Assembly: GCA_914767715.1 (NCBI GenBank)
Contig: OU612073.1
Coordinates: 62,001 to 126,000 of the forward strand
Length of the DNA stretch: 64,000 nucleotides
From: Membranipora membranacea
Lineage: Eukaryota > Bryozoa > Gymnolaemata > Cheilostomatida > Membraniporidae
Direction: 5' to 3'
Shown one piece after another: positions 29,249-41,371 of this stretch. A program made the position numbers and the translations under genes. The notes beneath the pieces are model-generated. The model did no database searches, was not told the origin of the DNA, and saw only the letters and a list, made by a program, of their open reading frames with translations. The number at the start of each line of letters is the position of its first letter. The stretch's first letter is position 1.

Positions 29249-32200
29249 TCATCCCAGATGCGCATGACAGAAGCATCCAGAGTTGTGTTGACATGACGAT
29301 GTACGGACGAGTGATGGGTTGGCTGCCGCTGCCGTGAGCGTTGTGTTGTTATTATTACCTTGTAAGTTGGGTCTATGAGTTTCACACATCTCACAGATTT
29401 TGATCAGTGGATGGTTTAGATATGTACACAGAGCACAGGCCCATTTAACAGAGTCCGGTATTTCCTCTGTCTGTATAGGTGAGGCTGTAGGACGAGGAGC
29501 AGGAACTGGTGTACGCCTCACTATAATATATACATATACAATATACATCTACATGAATAATATACCATACTGTAGATGGACGGTGTCTGGTGAAGTGGTT
29601 GATTTAAAAGCTCAAGCAGAGGGTCACCTGACCAGATACTAAGCTGCACATTATTAAGATGTATGCGTGTCCATATTATTTTGTAATCATGAAAGCATAC
29701 ACAGCTAATAACACTTAGCTCGGCATTCTGGGATTTACAATTTATGAAAAGAGATGGAATCTCACTGTGTCAGTGAGGAATGTTTATAATGTTTCTCTTG
29801 ATTCTGGAATTGGCTACAAAATTTATTGGCTGTTAGTGGAAGGGCGTAATTCCAGATATACAGCACAGTAGTTGGTTGGTTTATTTTGTCACGAACATTA
29901 AGTATGCTGTGATATTTGGGTGTTTATACTGGGGGCTGGGTGTCTACACCGAGACAAGCTTCACTCACCTCACATTATACATCTTATTAATGAGCAGCCT
30001 CATCATATAAACATAGTCTGAGGATGTGTGTATAACTCACCTGGTGTCGGGGAGTTATCAGCAGAGCCCGCAGTAGGCTGAGTAGGAGGGTTAAATGTAG
30101 GCCGTACTGTGTAGTTAGGCTGTACAGGGTAAGGCATTGGCTGTACAGGGTAAGGCATTGGCTGTACAGGGTACGGTGGTAGGGGCTGCCCTCTCTGTGG
30201 TGGTGGCTGCCCTCCTACGGGAGGTAGAGGAGTGCCAGGTACTACTGAGCTGGGTGGTGTATTTGGGTTTGATGAGGTCCATATATTGGGACGAGCAGCG
30301 GGCTGAGTCGACGGGACTGTAAGAGTAACAAGAACACTGTGAGCCAAACATAAGCGGAGTCACAATACAACAGAGCAGAGGATGTACGGTATGTTCTAAC
30401 ACAACCCTTTGAATGTGTCAACCAAGTATTGAAAGATAAGGGCTTTGATTGTCTGGACCAAAAACCACAAAAGAAGTTATGCTGAGATCATGCTGAGTTG
30501 GGTCTGAAGCTGAGGCAAGAGTTACATTCCATTCCATTCATGACACTCAAATAAACAGCGGGAAATACTACCAGCAGCGGATAAGTCCTCTCCTGACTGG
30601 CGTGACATATCGACGAAGGATAAGAGTATAATATCAGATGATAGACTTACTGTCATTTGGTAACATCTGCATGAGTCTCTGTATCTGTAGGGCCAATCTC
30701 TGATTCTCACTCTTCATACCTTCTACTTCCTTTTCCTGTAAATACCAGACAGTAAAGTGTGGGTCATACTCACTCAGTCATACTCACTCAGTCACTCGCT
30801 AACCCTCGCTAACCCTCACTCACCCTGTCCTTACGTTATGTCTTACATTATGTTAGTAATAGAGGTGGTGTCATCAAGCCATCATGTTATATCCTTATAT
30901 TACATCACTGCAGCCTTGTTCTTGGGTAGAACCTGTCGCAGTAGTCCTTGTCGCGTTAGATGGTAGGCTACTTTGTTGCTGAGTTGGTAAAAGTTCTCCT
31001 TGATGTGGGTTACCTGTGAACCGACGCACATTTTCATTCGTACATGTGTGAGTGGAATGAACTTGGTACTTTGGTGGGTCTCACAGGGAATGGCTGAGAA
31101 TATTGGGAAATATTCTGTCATAGACAAAAGTCTCATAGATGTTACTTTGTCTATGTATGTAATAATTATAATATCATGTAGCAGATTTGGTGTGGATTAT
31201 GTTAGATTAGTGTCTTGTAGTATCTTAGTGGGTAATAAGGACTGATCACTTAACAGGTTAAGTTGTACAATAATAATCATCTCACATCTTACCAACATAG
31301 ACACTGTAGGCATAAATTACTATCATTATTATTATGATACTATAAGGTTCGGCCTCTCTTCTTTTTATATATATATATATTCAGCCATGCCTCACCACAT
31401 TTATTTTATAACTTATAGGCCTCACGTTATTGTCCTCAAAATAAACTGCTGCAAAGCTTATCAAGCAGACTGATGGATGGCTTCTCAATAAGGTTATTTA
31501 ACCAATATGACTTGACTTCCTTCATGAATTCAGAATGGACACTGTGACCTCAGAGTCAGATAATGATACAAACATATAGTAGCGCTCAGTAATAGTTAGT
31601 AGAGTGAGTAAGAATACATATCTTTACACACAGTGTTATCATGTGCCAGGATGTTCAACAAATAAATATGGGTTTTTATCAAACAGAAAAGTTTTCTATC
31701 ACAATTACAGATTTGTGACAAAAAATAGGATCGAATAGGATCGAAACGAGAGCAGATTAGCAAATTCTAAGAATTTTGATAAATTGAACATTGATGACTT
31801 GGGAGGGGGGAGCTGAAGGGTCAAACTTTGCATCATCAGTAATATGAGTGGTGGGTAGATCATGTGTGGTTACTGCACAGAGCTCACAATCACTACTAAC
31901 AGGGCAACTATTAATGGGGCCACTACTAACGAGTCAACTACTAACTGGGCCTGAAACTGACGGAGCCTGTACTAACGGGACCATCACATACGGGGCCATT
32001 ACTAACAGGGCCACTAATAACGGTGCCAATACTTACAGGGCCACTACTCTTGGGCGATTACAGGTAGTAGCATACCTACCATAGTACTATCATTGTGATT
32101 ATTTGAATCGCGTTCTGATTGGATCATCTGAAGTAGTTCATGTTCTTCATCTTTAAGTTTGTGTAAATCATTTTCATCCTGCTGGAAGGCTGAGACGAGA

Positions 32201-34423
32201 CGATTCTTCCTCTCCCTCTGATACATCAGTACACCTACAATCACACAATAAATGAGTCAAACATTACAACAGTCACCTAACATAGTTAGGAGTGGTCTGA
32301 CCCTCCCCCTCAAACCTGCCAGTCTCTATGGTCTGTACTAAGGGTCTACATGTAGAGAAATAAGTGTGTGGTTAATAATATAATATGGTTTTATTACACA
32401 GCAACTGCTAACATAATACCTAGAGTAAGAGGACAGCCAAGGAGACATTCTTTGCATACCTCTCTAACCAAGGAGTTGCTCTAACTAATCACCTATCAAC
32501 AGGTGATTGAGACTATTGTACCTAAATTAAAACATTGTCACTGAATGGTCATACCAACATCAAGCATCAACTGAAGGATGATAATACTAATATTATTATT
32601 GTCTTAGTACAGTAGCTGATAACTGACACTGCAATCTAATAGTTATGCTAACAAGAGAAAAATGTGTGAAATCACTGAGTGACTCTCACATCCCTTAAGC
32701 TACTGGATATCTGCCAAACTAAGACACGATAGTATATGAGATATTCTATAGTCTGAGCTGATGATGGGCCGTGAGCTGATGGGGAAGTAGCACAGTCATT
32801 ATAACATGATGATAGACTTTACTATAATGGTGAGATCAGCTCATAGGTGGTCTGATTATAAACACAATACTTTATGACTATTAGTCATCATTGTAGTTAG
32901 AGTGAATGACAATGAGTCATATTATAAGGAAAACCTTTCTTTAGGTGGAGGCGGAACAAAACAACTCGATAATCTCATTGTCAAAATTAATGATACAAAA
33001 TTAGCTGCAATTTTCTGTGAGCGCTAAATATAAAAACCTACTAACTCTGGGGTACTGAATATACACGGCGAGAATATGCAAAATATTCCAGAAAATATCC
33101 TCCCACCCTCTACTCAATGAGTTGATTTATATAGCTACTACCCTGCTACTATGCAAGGCCCCAAACAATATATTCTAAACTTTAAGGTAAAATTTGTTCC
33201 CAGAGTATTAGAGTGGAGTAGGGGGCTGAAGGTAACTGTGAACTCAACAAATATTAATAGGGCAGCAAGATAACCATGTATGTAACTATGAAAGTGCATT
33301 GTATTCTCAGCAGGCCTGAAGTACTGGAGTGAGTTATTCTTACCTTCCTCTGGAGTTTGTGGAGTATTAGGTACAGTACTACCACTACTCTGTGTCTGTA
33401 GACTCGAGTATGGATCCCTCTGTCTACTGAAACCCCCTCCACCAGGAGAGTTGTTATATGTGTGTAAGGGCTGCATAGACTGATAGAGCACAGGCTGACC
33501 GACCAGTAACTGAGGAGAGGCCGGCTCAGGCTGATAATGTCCTGTCTCTATAGTAAGAGGTAACGGTGCTGAGTTACGCTGCCTGGAGCCTCCTCCTCCG
33601 TCACCAGTCTGCCCTATATTAGCTGATGACTGATTGTTAGGTGACATAGTATTAGGCCATTGTGGTGATGTACTATTAGGAGGCCATGGTGGAGAGACAT
33701 GCTGTCTGTTTGGTGGTGTTATATACCCGCTATCATTACTGAGAGCATGTGGAGGTATCTCAGATATAGTTTGACTATGTCTGAGTCTGTTAATGTTTGT
33801 ATGATGACCGATCACATTATCAGCACTGCCTGTTCTAGTCATGCTTTGTGATTCACTGAACCTTCTGAGTGGATCTAACGCCGTATGAGCTGTTTGTGTA
33901 TGATGTTGAGTTCTATGGCGGGTTAATATATTATTATTAAATGAGCTGCTTCTTTGTCTGAAATCATCAGGTATAGGGAGTCCGCCGGTTACATACGGTC
34001 CAAACTCTGAGCTAGCTAAGTCAGTCTCTGGGATAAAATGGGCCTGCTGAGAGGAGCGTGGAGGGCTCACAGATGTAGGGAAATCATCTATAGGATGTCC
34101 TTGTGTGAGGTGAGGGTTACAGGCAGGATTCATATCCTCAGTCTCTATATTAACCTGTGGTGTCGCAGTACTAAACCTATTTCTCTGCTGCTGTGGTGAA
34201 GCGGTACTAAACCTAACACTCTGCTGCTCACTACACAGACTCACAGAAACCTTCGCTGGTGCTCTGGGGAATCTCATACAGTCAACTCTCTCTTGTTCAC
34301 AGACTGTAGAATGGTTGACAGAAGTAGCAGAGCTTGTAGGATTGGGTAATATCGAGTTAGACTGAGAATGTACAAGCAGGGGAGCGTCGACACATGGCAT
34401 CTCTTCAAGACATAATAGCTGCA
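29249..34423 (-). CDS. TAB2/TAB3-like protein with coiled coil and NZF zinc finger (5' end missing)
   Basis: Five exons join in phase: 33344-34423, 32080-32234, 30651-30735, 30041-30316 and 29249-29520, at least 622 residues. The long first exon is Ser/Pro/Gln-rich and disordered. Exons 2 and 3 encode a coiled coil (VLMYQRERKNRLVSAFQQDE), similar in place and pattern to that of TAB2. A Pro-rich exon has three MPYPVQP-type repeats. The last exon has an NZF finger, WACALCTYLNHPLIKICEMC, with the W-x-C-x2-C...N-x6-C-x2-C spacing and the Thr-Tyr pair where TAB2 has Thr-Phe for ubiquitin contact. In vertebrates this finger reads Lys63-linked ubiquitin and recruits TAK1. The TAB2 CUE domain is not visible; a possible upstream exon ends at about 34518 (frame ...GQGKTSDFLVR). 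The C-terminus after the finger (Asn/Thr/Ala-rich) assumes no further splice at the GTAATA donor-like site. Confidence 0.65.
30115..30180 (-). repeat. 21-bp coding tandem repeat
   Basis: Three copies of a 21-base unit encode the heptapeptide MPYPVQP in the Pro-rich exon of the TAB2-like gene. Copies are nearly identical at the DNA level, so the duplication is recent. Confidence 0.85.
31885..32055 (+). repeat. Irregular 15-18 bp tandem repeat in intron
   Basis: Units near GGGCCACTACTAAC repeat about ten times with variable spacing, next to the donor of exon 32080-32234 of the TAB2-like gene. The plus-strand ORF through it (Thr/Gly/Asn-rich) is a by-product. Confidence 0.75.
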
Positions 34424-35415
34424 CTAAAACACATGAAATCTTTTTTAGAATAAATCTCCATAGTCTTGAGTGATAAACCTGCTCCTAGAGTTATAGGTGT
34501 ACAGATAAACATACTCACGTCTAACCAAGAAGTCACTCGTTTTTCCTTGGCCTAACCTGCCACAGGTTTTGTTTATTCATAGATAATTGAGTGGCATTCA
34601 GCGGGAAAATTCATACAAAGACATCAAACTACGATTCCCTGATTTGAGTTCATACAGATTCACCGTCCATCAATAAATGCAGATGACAGTTGATTGTACA
34701 AATAGGCATTTTGCTTTTGCAGCATACAAGTATAGCATGGCCATGGACTTTACTTTGACTACTGTACTAGGCTTACAACACAGTCTATGTAACCACTATG
34801 CTACCCACATGATGATGGTCTGTCCTTGTTTCTAAGATAATTAGGCTGATTTCATTTGTTGCATGATGAAGTTGTTAATCAGTAGACCACTGAATCTATG
34901 TCTTTATGACTTTAATTTAAACATTGTCAATCCAAAATTAAATTAATTTCATCAATTTTATTTTCATGCAGGGAGATTTTCCCTGATTCATGCAACTTAA
35001 CTACTTAGCAGAGTAATTCCTCTACATCAACAAACAAACCTTTGGATATCAAATGCTCTTACCGAAGTTTGATATCTCTGCACATGAAGCTTAGTTAACT
35101 CCCGGTTCTGGATGTCAAATTGCGGTCATATATTTTTAGAAGAAATTTCCAACTCATAAAAATCCAGAAAATCACAAGATTGTTGTGAGCCTAAAGTTCC
35201 ACAGCAGTGCTGGGTGGGACTTGTAATACACCAACAAGTCATCTACAGTCTATCATAGAACTGAGCCTCACATTATACGCATGCCCAGTGTTCACTTCCT
35301 ACTATGGTCAAGTTGTCTTTCCATTTTTCAATTACAGAACCACTGTATTCGAAGGAATGCAATTTTGAAGCAGTTCAATCATCTCAACATCCGGAGTTGA
35401 ACTTTTTTTTATGCA

Positions 35416-35567
35416 GATGAAGGACCAAGAAGGTGGAAGACATACCTTTGCTGCATTTCTAAGGGAGCAATTGTTGGAAATAAACCCCAGTAGTGATTGT
35501 GAGGGAGGTGAAGCAGTATCAGGCACACTTTTGCCAACAAGACTGTGTGATACTATTGATGTGAAAA
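35416..35567 (+). other. Orphan possible exon
   Basis: An open stretch lies between a good acceptor (T-rich tract, then ATGCAG) and a good donor (AAAA|GTAAGT). It reads MKDQEGGRHTFAAFLREQLL and then a mixed 30-residue segment. It does not join in frame to the PTB gene at 37296, and I recognise no family. It could be a 5' UTR exon of that gene, part of a degraded mobile element, or chance. Confidence 0.3.
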
Positions 35568-35627
35568 GTAAGTTTCATTAGTATGTTGTATTATTACTTA
35601 TTAATATTATTATTGTAATGTAACTAA

Positions 35628-36150
35628 CTGCCTTCCTCATCTGGAATATGCTTCCTGTGCCTTGGATCCTTCCACAAAGAGGGAGATCGAGGCACTCGAG
35701 ATTGTGCAAAACCAAGGTGTGAGAATGATCTGTGGATTGAAGGGGAGGAGGGGTGTTACGGAAGCAAAGGAGAAATTGCAGCTGGAACAGGTAGTTAGTT
35801 ATTCGGTGGAAGAACTCCAGGCCCAGGGTAAAGCTCCTAAATAAGGTACTGTCAAGAGAGGAGGCCCATCCTGCACTCTGCTCATCCTATGATGAAATAA
35901 TAAACCAGCCCCATACTACAGTCTCGACAAGATCGCAAACACGGAACGAGCCATGCTCTATCGCTGCCACAGGGAACTGTTTTCATAACAGTTTTCTGCC
36001 CCGAACAATACGGGATATGAAAATCTAAGGACAATCAGAGGACAATACTACTGATGCCCTACTGGATGGGTACTTGTACCCGCTCTGAACCCAAATGCCC
36101 TACCCATGGGATGGTATTCTGGAACAATGTCCAAACCTTATGAAGTTATG
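35628..36150 (+). mobile_element. LINE reverse-transcriptase C-terminal fragment
   Basis: The frame from 35641 reads HLEYASCALDPSTKREIEAL and on to EIVQNQGVRMI. This is the conserved stretch after the polymerase domain in many non-LTR retrotransposons (typically LEYAS-x-W-DPYTKKDI-x-x-LE-x-VQ-x-x-A). The Trp is changed, and after about 60 codons the frame is broken by stops. Further fragments typical of the same C-terminal region appear to about 36150. It is truncated and dead, plus orientation. Confidence 0.7.
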
Positions 36151-37154
36151 TCCAAAAACTGAGGCACGCCCCTTACACCCCCCAGGCGGTCTAGCGTGAT
36201 GTCGTCTTTGATGTAAGTTGATGTAACTGTCACTACTGTTGTTGTTAGTTAAGTTGGTAGCAGTGACTGAGTGAGTTTGAGTAACTTGCTTTGCTTGTAA
36301 GTTAGCAACTGCTAGCTAAACTAAATGAAGATAATTGATAATCCTGGGTGGTTTTGGGACTCATGTATCTTCTTAAAGCAACGGAATATTCCTTTAATAA
36401 CAGCAAGCTATACTGCTCGATAACTTACTATCTATTACTTACACTAGTAGTAGAGTAGTGCCAGGCCCAGTAGAGTATTACTTAACTTATGTGAAGGAAA
36501 ACTCAAGGGTTCTCCTTGCTTAACTTAGTATTTAGTTAGTACAAGGAGTTATAGTTTTTTTTTTTTATTACATTGCTTTTCAATTTCATTTAACAACTTA
36601 CTATAATTTTCCATGACTTGTAAAACATATACTTTTTGGACCTCAATAACTTAATGCCTCATTAGACCACCTGCTGTTAAGCAGTACAGCTACCTCGCAA
36701 ACTACTGGAATGTCAATGCCGTTACTGCACACATCAAACACACGCCGACCCACAGCTGGTTAATATATCCTGTATGCCTACCCTATTAGGCTAGGCGGTT
36801 AGGATTAATGGAGAAGTATAGGTTAGAAGTTAGGAGTCGGCAGCACAAAACACTATAATTATTATTTATTTTGTCATAATACGATCACTCGATATCATAT
36901 GGCCATGGAGTATGCTGGGATAAGAACTCACTCATCTGGGCGCCCTCATTCTGTTCCCACTTCGTTGGCAAACACAGGATGCAGAATGCAATCTGAATAA
37001 AAGATGGGTTCTGGTTATTGTTGTGTTTGCGGTCAAAACTCATCCAGATGCATAATTGGATATAGTCGTTGAGCAAGGCAGTAGTTTTTCTGCTCTATAA
37101 GTTGTTCTGGACTGTTAAATCATAGTGCTGATGACTAGTGTCTACACTGACTAA

Positions 37155-37250
37155 GTCTACTTGTATTATTATTACATGAATTATTGTGTATTATTATTAC
37201 ATGAATTATTGTGTATTATTATTACATGAATTATTGTGTATTATTATTAC
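37155..37250 (+). repeat. 25-bp AT-rich tandem repeat
   Basis: About three and a half nearly exact copies of a unit beginning ACATGAATTATTGTG, followed by TATTATTATT. It ends 45 bases upstream of the first coding exon of the PTB-domain gene, probably inside its 5' UTR intron. Confidence 0.85.
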
Positions 37251-37295
37251 GCCTTCTATAACTAGTTTAGTAATAATTAAATTTTTAGGCAGGAG

Positions 37296-38584
37296 ATGCT
37301 GAAGAAGAGTAGAAGTAAATCTAAGACTAACCTTAATATAAGTAAGGAATCTCTCATGTCAGGAGGGGGAGGGGGAGAGAGCCCCGCAGGCAGCAGAGAA
37401 GTCTTATACAGAAACCCTGCTTATATAAACAGGTCAGTCAGAGCTCAGGAGAGTAGGTGACAGGATTATAAATCATTGATATCCTATAACAGTTACTTAT
37501 TACTGACGATGTCATGTAATGTTATGTGCTATGTTGTATGTACACTGACAGTATTCTATTGTACACCTACTGTTTCGGTATTTTAGACATAATGGATTCT
37601 CCGCTCATTATCTGGGAGCTGTGTCCATGTTTATGATGCAGCCCAGTAACAGGAAAACTTTAGAGTCACAACTCGTCTCTAAGATTGAGGAGGAACAGCT
37701 GGACGGTAAACTGAAACTGAAGCCGACTACAGCCGACGCTGTCAGGTTACGATTAGATCGTCACGGATTTCAGGTCAGTGTCTTCCTCTAGAACGATGTT
37801 GTTGTATTGTGTATACCATAACTATACTCTGTCTTTCACTTTGACCATATTCGATATAAACTAAACTATTGGTTTGACTGTTAATCTAAGGGAGTTTTAA
37901 CTTAACCTATCGAGATCCTGATGCTGAGATAATAATAATTACAATAAAAATGAAGAAAATCACTCAGACATAATCCTCTCATAACTTGAAGTCACATGCT
38001 TAGTTTATATCTGTATAAGTCAAAGAGCCACTCGAACATCCTTCTCTTTGTTGTCGCCATGGTTACTGAGTTCACTAGTGTTAACAGCTGCCTTTATATC
38101 TCATATATACACAATATATATATATTATATTAGAATACTTTATACAGTATAATCAACCTTAAATCAACCTTTAATCAACCTGTTTTATTTATATGTAGAT
38201 ATCAAGAGATGAAAGTGATGAGATTATACTAAGAGTACCACTTCATACTTTAGCACAGCTTGTGATGTATGACGACGGATTTAATAAGAGTAACCTCGCT
38301 ATTAAAGTCATTGTAGGAAAGGATATGTTCAGGTATGTTCAGCTGTACTGTAATCTTCGAGATTCTTATCGACATGTTTGTCTGTCTACCACTAATGTTT
38401 AACTCCTGTCACGGTGTCACTATATATAGAAGCTTTATTGTATCACTCAACTGTCACAGTTGTCACATTATTTTACAGTTGTCACGTGTTACAATGTCCA
38501 TCTGAGGATTCAGCTATGAGTATATGTGAGACACTTCAGAGAGTATTCACAGTTATAATGGCAGAGTCAGATAATTCCATGTGA
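37296..38584 (+). CDS. CCM2/ICAP1-like PTB-domain protein
   Basis: Four exons join in phase: 37296-37432, 37587-37773, 38199-38332 and 38479-38584, about 187 residues. The N-terminus is basic and Ser/Lys-rich (MLKKSRSKSKTN), followed by a poly-Gly tract and an NPAY motif (LYRNPAYINR). The rest is one PTB fold: HYLGAVSMF (first strand), DAVRLRL, DEIILRVPLHTLAQLVMYDD and a C-terminal helix SICETLQRVFTVIM. The core block matches CCM2 best (IILRVPIH), while the total length, basic start, DGKL and end right after the helix match ICAP1 (ITGB1BP1). Both are adaptors that bind NPxY/F motifs of KRIT1 or integrin beta tails. A donor-like GTAAGA lies two bases after the stop and could start a 3' UTR intron ending at the acceptor at 41160. 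The assignment within the PTB family is open. Confidence 0.7.
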
Positions 38585-41371
38585 CGGTAAGATAGACTGC
38601 AACATACATAGACTGAGAACTCGAGACTGAGCAGGATGAGAGTAGGAGGAGGCCCTACTGCAATCGCCTACCTACCCGGTGAAGTGTGTTATCTGATACA
38701 AACCCTAACTTATCTAGATCCATTCTAATATGACTCTGGGCCATACCGATAAATCTCTGGAATTTTGAGATACGTGTCTTGATCAATTCTGTTGGGATTC
38801 TGATTATCCTTCATACCTATTAGGTACATTTATTAAGCCTCAAAGTAGTCTGAAATCAGGGATGGCAAAATGTTACTTTACCTTCTCACTATTAGCCCAC
38901 GCATATTCAGCAGCCATCTTTATCATATTCATTTTACTTATTTATTATTATTATTTCTCAGTCAGGAATGTTTAATTTTGTTTTTTATAGCTCTTGCTTT
39001 TCTAAGAAGTGTAGGGGTTCGGGTGTAAGCAAATGATCACCAATCTCCCCCCATCCACCGATAGCATCGGGTAATATCAATATAATATAAAAAAATTGTA
39101 ACAGTTCTGCATCGTTTTGCGATGTGTTTTTCTTTTGTGTGGAGCTAATACAAAGCTTAGAGAGACACCTGTACCACTTTATCTAGAATTCTTTTCTCCT
39201 TGTCTCAGTGCCTATCATCCATGTATTTCGCATCGGGATAGTTGGAATTTGGATCTGTGTTCTTCATTTCTGACTGGAGTTGATCTAATTATATTGGTGA
39301 AAACTCAGGGTATTTAACAGTTAGTAATTTTGTGTCAGGATAGTACAGGATTAGTCTCCAGCTTGTCTTATTGATTATCCTACCTTCGTGTTTTCTCTGT
39401 TGTTACCGAGTTCCCAGATGATTATCACTCAATAGAGTTGCGGTTGTTGCGTAAGCCTGATTAGAGTCTTATCAGCCTGTATGTTTTTTTGTTTCTGTTG
39501 GGAGCAGATAATAGTCTTATAGCTCAGTCAGTCTATTGCATGGATTACAGAGGCACTTGATACAGTGTAGAGGTAGACCATAAATGATTATAATATGGTT
39601 TTGGTGATGACAAGCAGCACCAATGGACTCCATCAAAGGCAACACAATCTAGATAACAATAATATGTTTATAAGGCAACTAGCTACATCACTAGAGACAT
39701 AGCTACTAGTAGGCTAAGTACTCTGCTAGTACTAGTTTGTGGAATGTTTGATATTGTAATGCTACAAACTTGCACTTCTAGTCGCCTGAGCATTTAGACA
39801 GAGCTACTACTTGCCACATCACCATTCTCACTGGATAAACTAAACATAATACTAGAAGCAATGAGATGTCAGCTTCTATTTGGTCTGGAAACTGTTTATT
39901 TCTCTATCTCTATTATTTGTCAAAAAGATCCTTCTGCTGTATGTGAAAGTTAAATATACGGTGAAGACTCGCTCTAGGATATGTCATTATGGTGTATGAT
40001 ATTTCTAATGGTATATCAAATGGTATATCATATATCATTAAGTATCAGTTATAATATGTAGCCCACAACAATACGGTATATCATATGGTAAATCAAATGG
40101 TATATTACTCGGTATATTATTTGGTATATCATATATCACATGGTATTAGTTATATCATATGGTTTATTATATAGTATATTGTATAGTATATCATATATCA
40201 CAAATCACAAAGTAAAAGTTGTATCATGTCATATATTTTATAGTATATCATATGGTTTATTATATGTTGTAGTGTTTACCACATAGTTTTGTATCACATC
40301 TCACATCGAATATTGGTTTGGTTATCTTCCCAGACTGATTTAAGGCAGACAAACACAAAACATCACTAGACACCTCAGAAGGAATACTTATAATACTACT
40401 GATTCATCGAGTAAAGTTGGTAATTATTATCACCAACACCTTAAGGATTAATTGAGGCTTTTGGAATGATAGTTAATGTGTTTAGTACGCAACGTCTTAG
40501 GATGTCAAATCCATAACAGGAAGATGACTGCCTGTGTCAGGAAGTCATAGATAGAGGATAAGACTAAACCTGAGCTGTTCCATTCACTGACCCACTGATT
40601 ATATCGTTGTGTTCCTCTGCTGCTACCGCTGCTGTTACCCCACCTTCTATAAAAGACAAATACTTAGATAGGAGCACCAACAAGAGGTGATACTACCAAC
40701 AGTAGGTAAAATAATGACATACAGCTGCTGTGTTTAGTATTGTGTACCTTTTTTGTGTGGGAGTGATGATAATGATACTGTAGTTTGAGAGTTCAGCAAA
40801 TAAAATTGTTTAGCATTCATTTCCAGTCCATGAAAAGGTCACAACCATAGACATATTAATAAAGTATTACTAATTAACAATCAATTATTATCAAGTCAAG
40901 TCATTGGTTTCAACCTTCTATACATGAAAAAGCATTTAGGGTGTGAAAACTGAACTCTCACAAACAGCACAGTGCCTATCGTGTAACTTGGACCAATGAT
41001 TTAGTTCGTTTCTCATAGATCATAAATAGAGATTTTCTTACTCGCACCAATGAACTCCCTCTCCCTGAAGAGGGAGTTCATTGCTCGCACCCTCCCTGCA
41101 GTAAATTAACTGTTAAATTGCACGTTACTTTTGAAATAACCTTCTTTTGCCTATTTGCAGGAGAACGTTACGTTACTGAGTAATGGGTTTGTGAGATTAT
41201 ACAATGATCCCCAACTCAATGTGATATCTGCTAGATATCACACAGATACCAACACATTGAGATCTATTTGTTGGTGAGCTGAGCTCTTATGATACATTAC
41301 TGGACTGAACTCCCCTTCACTGACTAATTAGGTGTTTTCTCCACATGATGTTAGAGGGTTATTATAGTGAA
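38585..41371. other. Intergenic region, possible 3' UTR intron
   Basis: No coding frame with support. If the donor at 38587 is used, most of this is an intron of the PTB gene ending at a pyrimidine-rich acceptor (CTATTTGCAG) at 41160. At 39980-40270 is an AT-rich stretch of GGTATATCATAT-like units, and at 41048-41083 a hairpin. The segment near 39530 has a tRNA A-box-like sequence without a B box. Confidence 0.5.
39985..40270 (+). repeat. Degenerate ATATC-rich repeat
   Basis: Words such as GGTATATCATAT, TATATCACA and GGTTTATTATAT recur irregularly over about 280 bases. It is low-complexity, with no coding potential and no fixed period. Confidence 0.7.

Larger units (their letters stand above)
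34424..37295. other. Divergent intergenic region with LINE debris
   Basis: This lies between the TAB2-like gene (minus) and the PTB-domain gene (plus). It should contain the missing 5' exon(s) of the former and the 5' UTR of the latter. A LINE fragment is at about 35628-36150 and an orphan possible exon at 35416-35567. A 25-bp AT-rich tandem repeat occurs at 37155-37250. The rest is unassigned. Confidence 0.5.

Noticed and set aside
29400-29642. Plus-strand 80-codon frame
   Set aside because: It is antisense to the NZF zinc-finger exon, which is clearly coding on the minus strand.
35416-37432. Joining the orphan exon at 35416-35567 to the PTB gene as its coding start
   Set aside because: The junction is out of phase and meets a stop; the Met at 37296 opens a basic N-terminus like that of ICAP1 and is preferred.
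39520-39600. tRNA-like sequence with TAGCTCAGTCAG
   Set aside because: Only an A-box-like stretch is present; no B box and no foldable cloverleaf.
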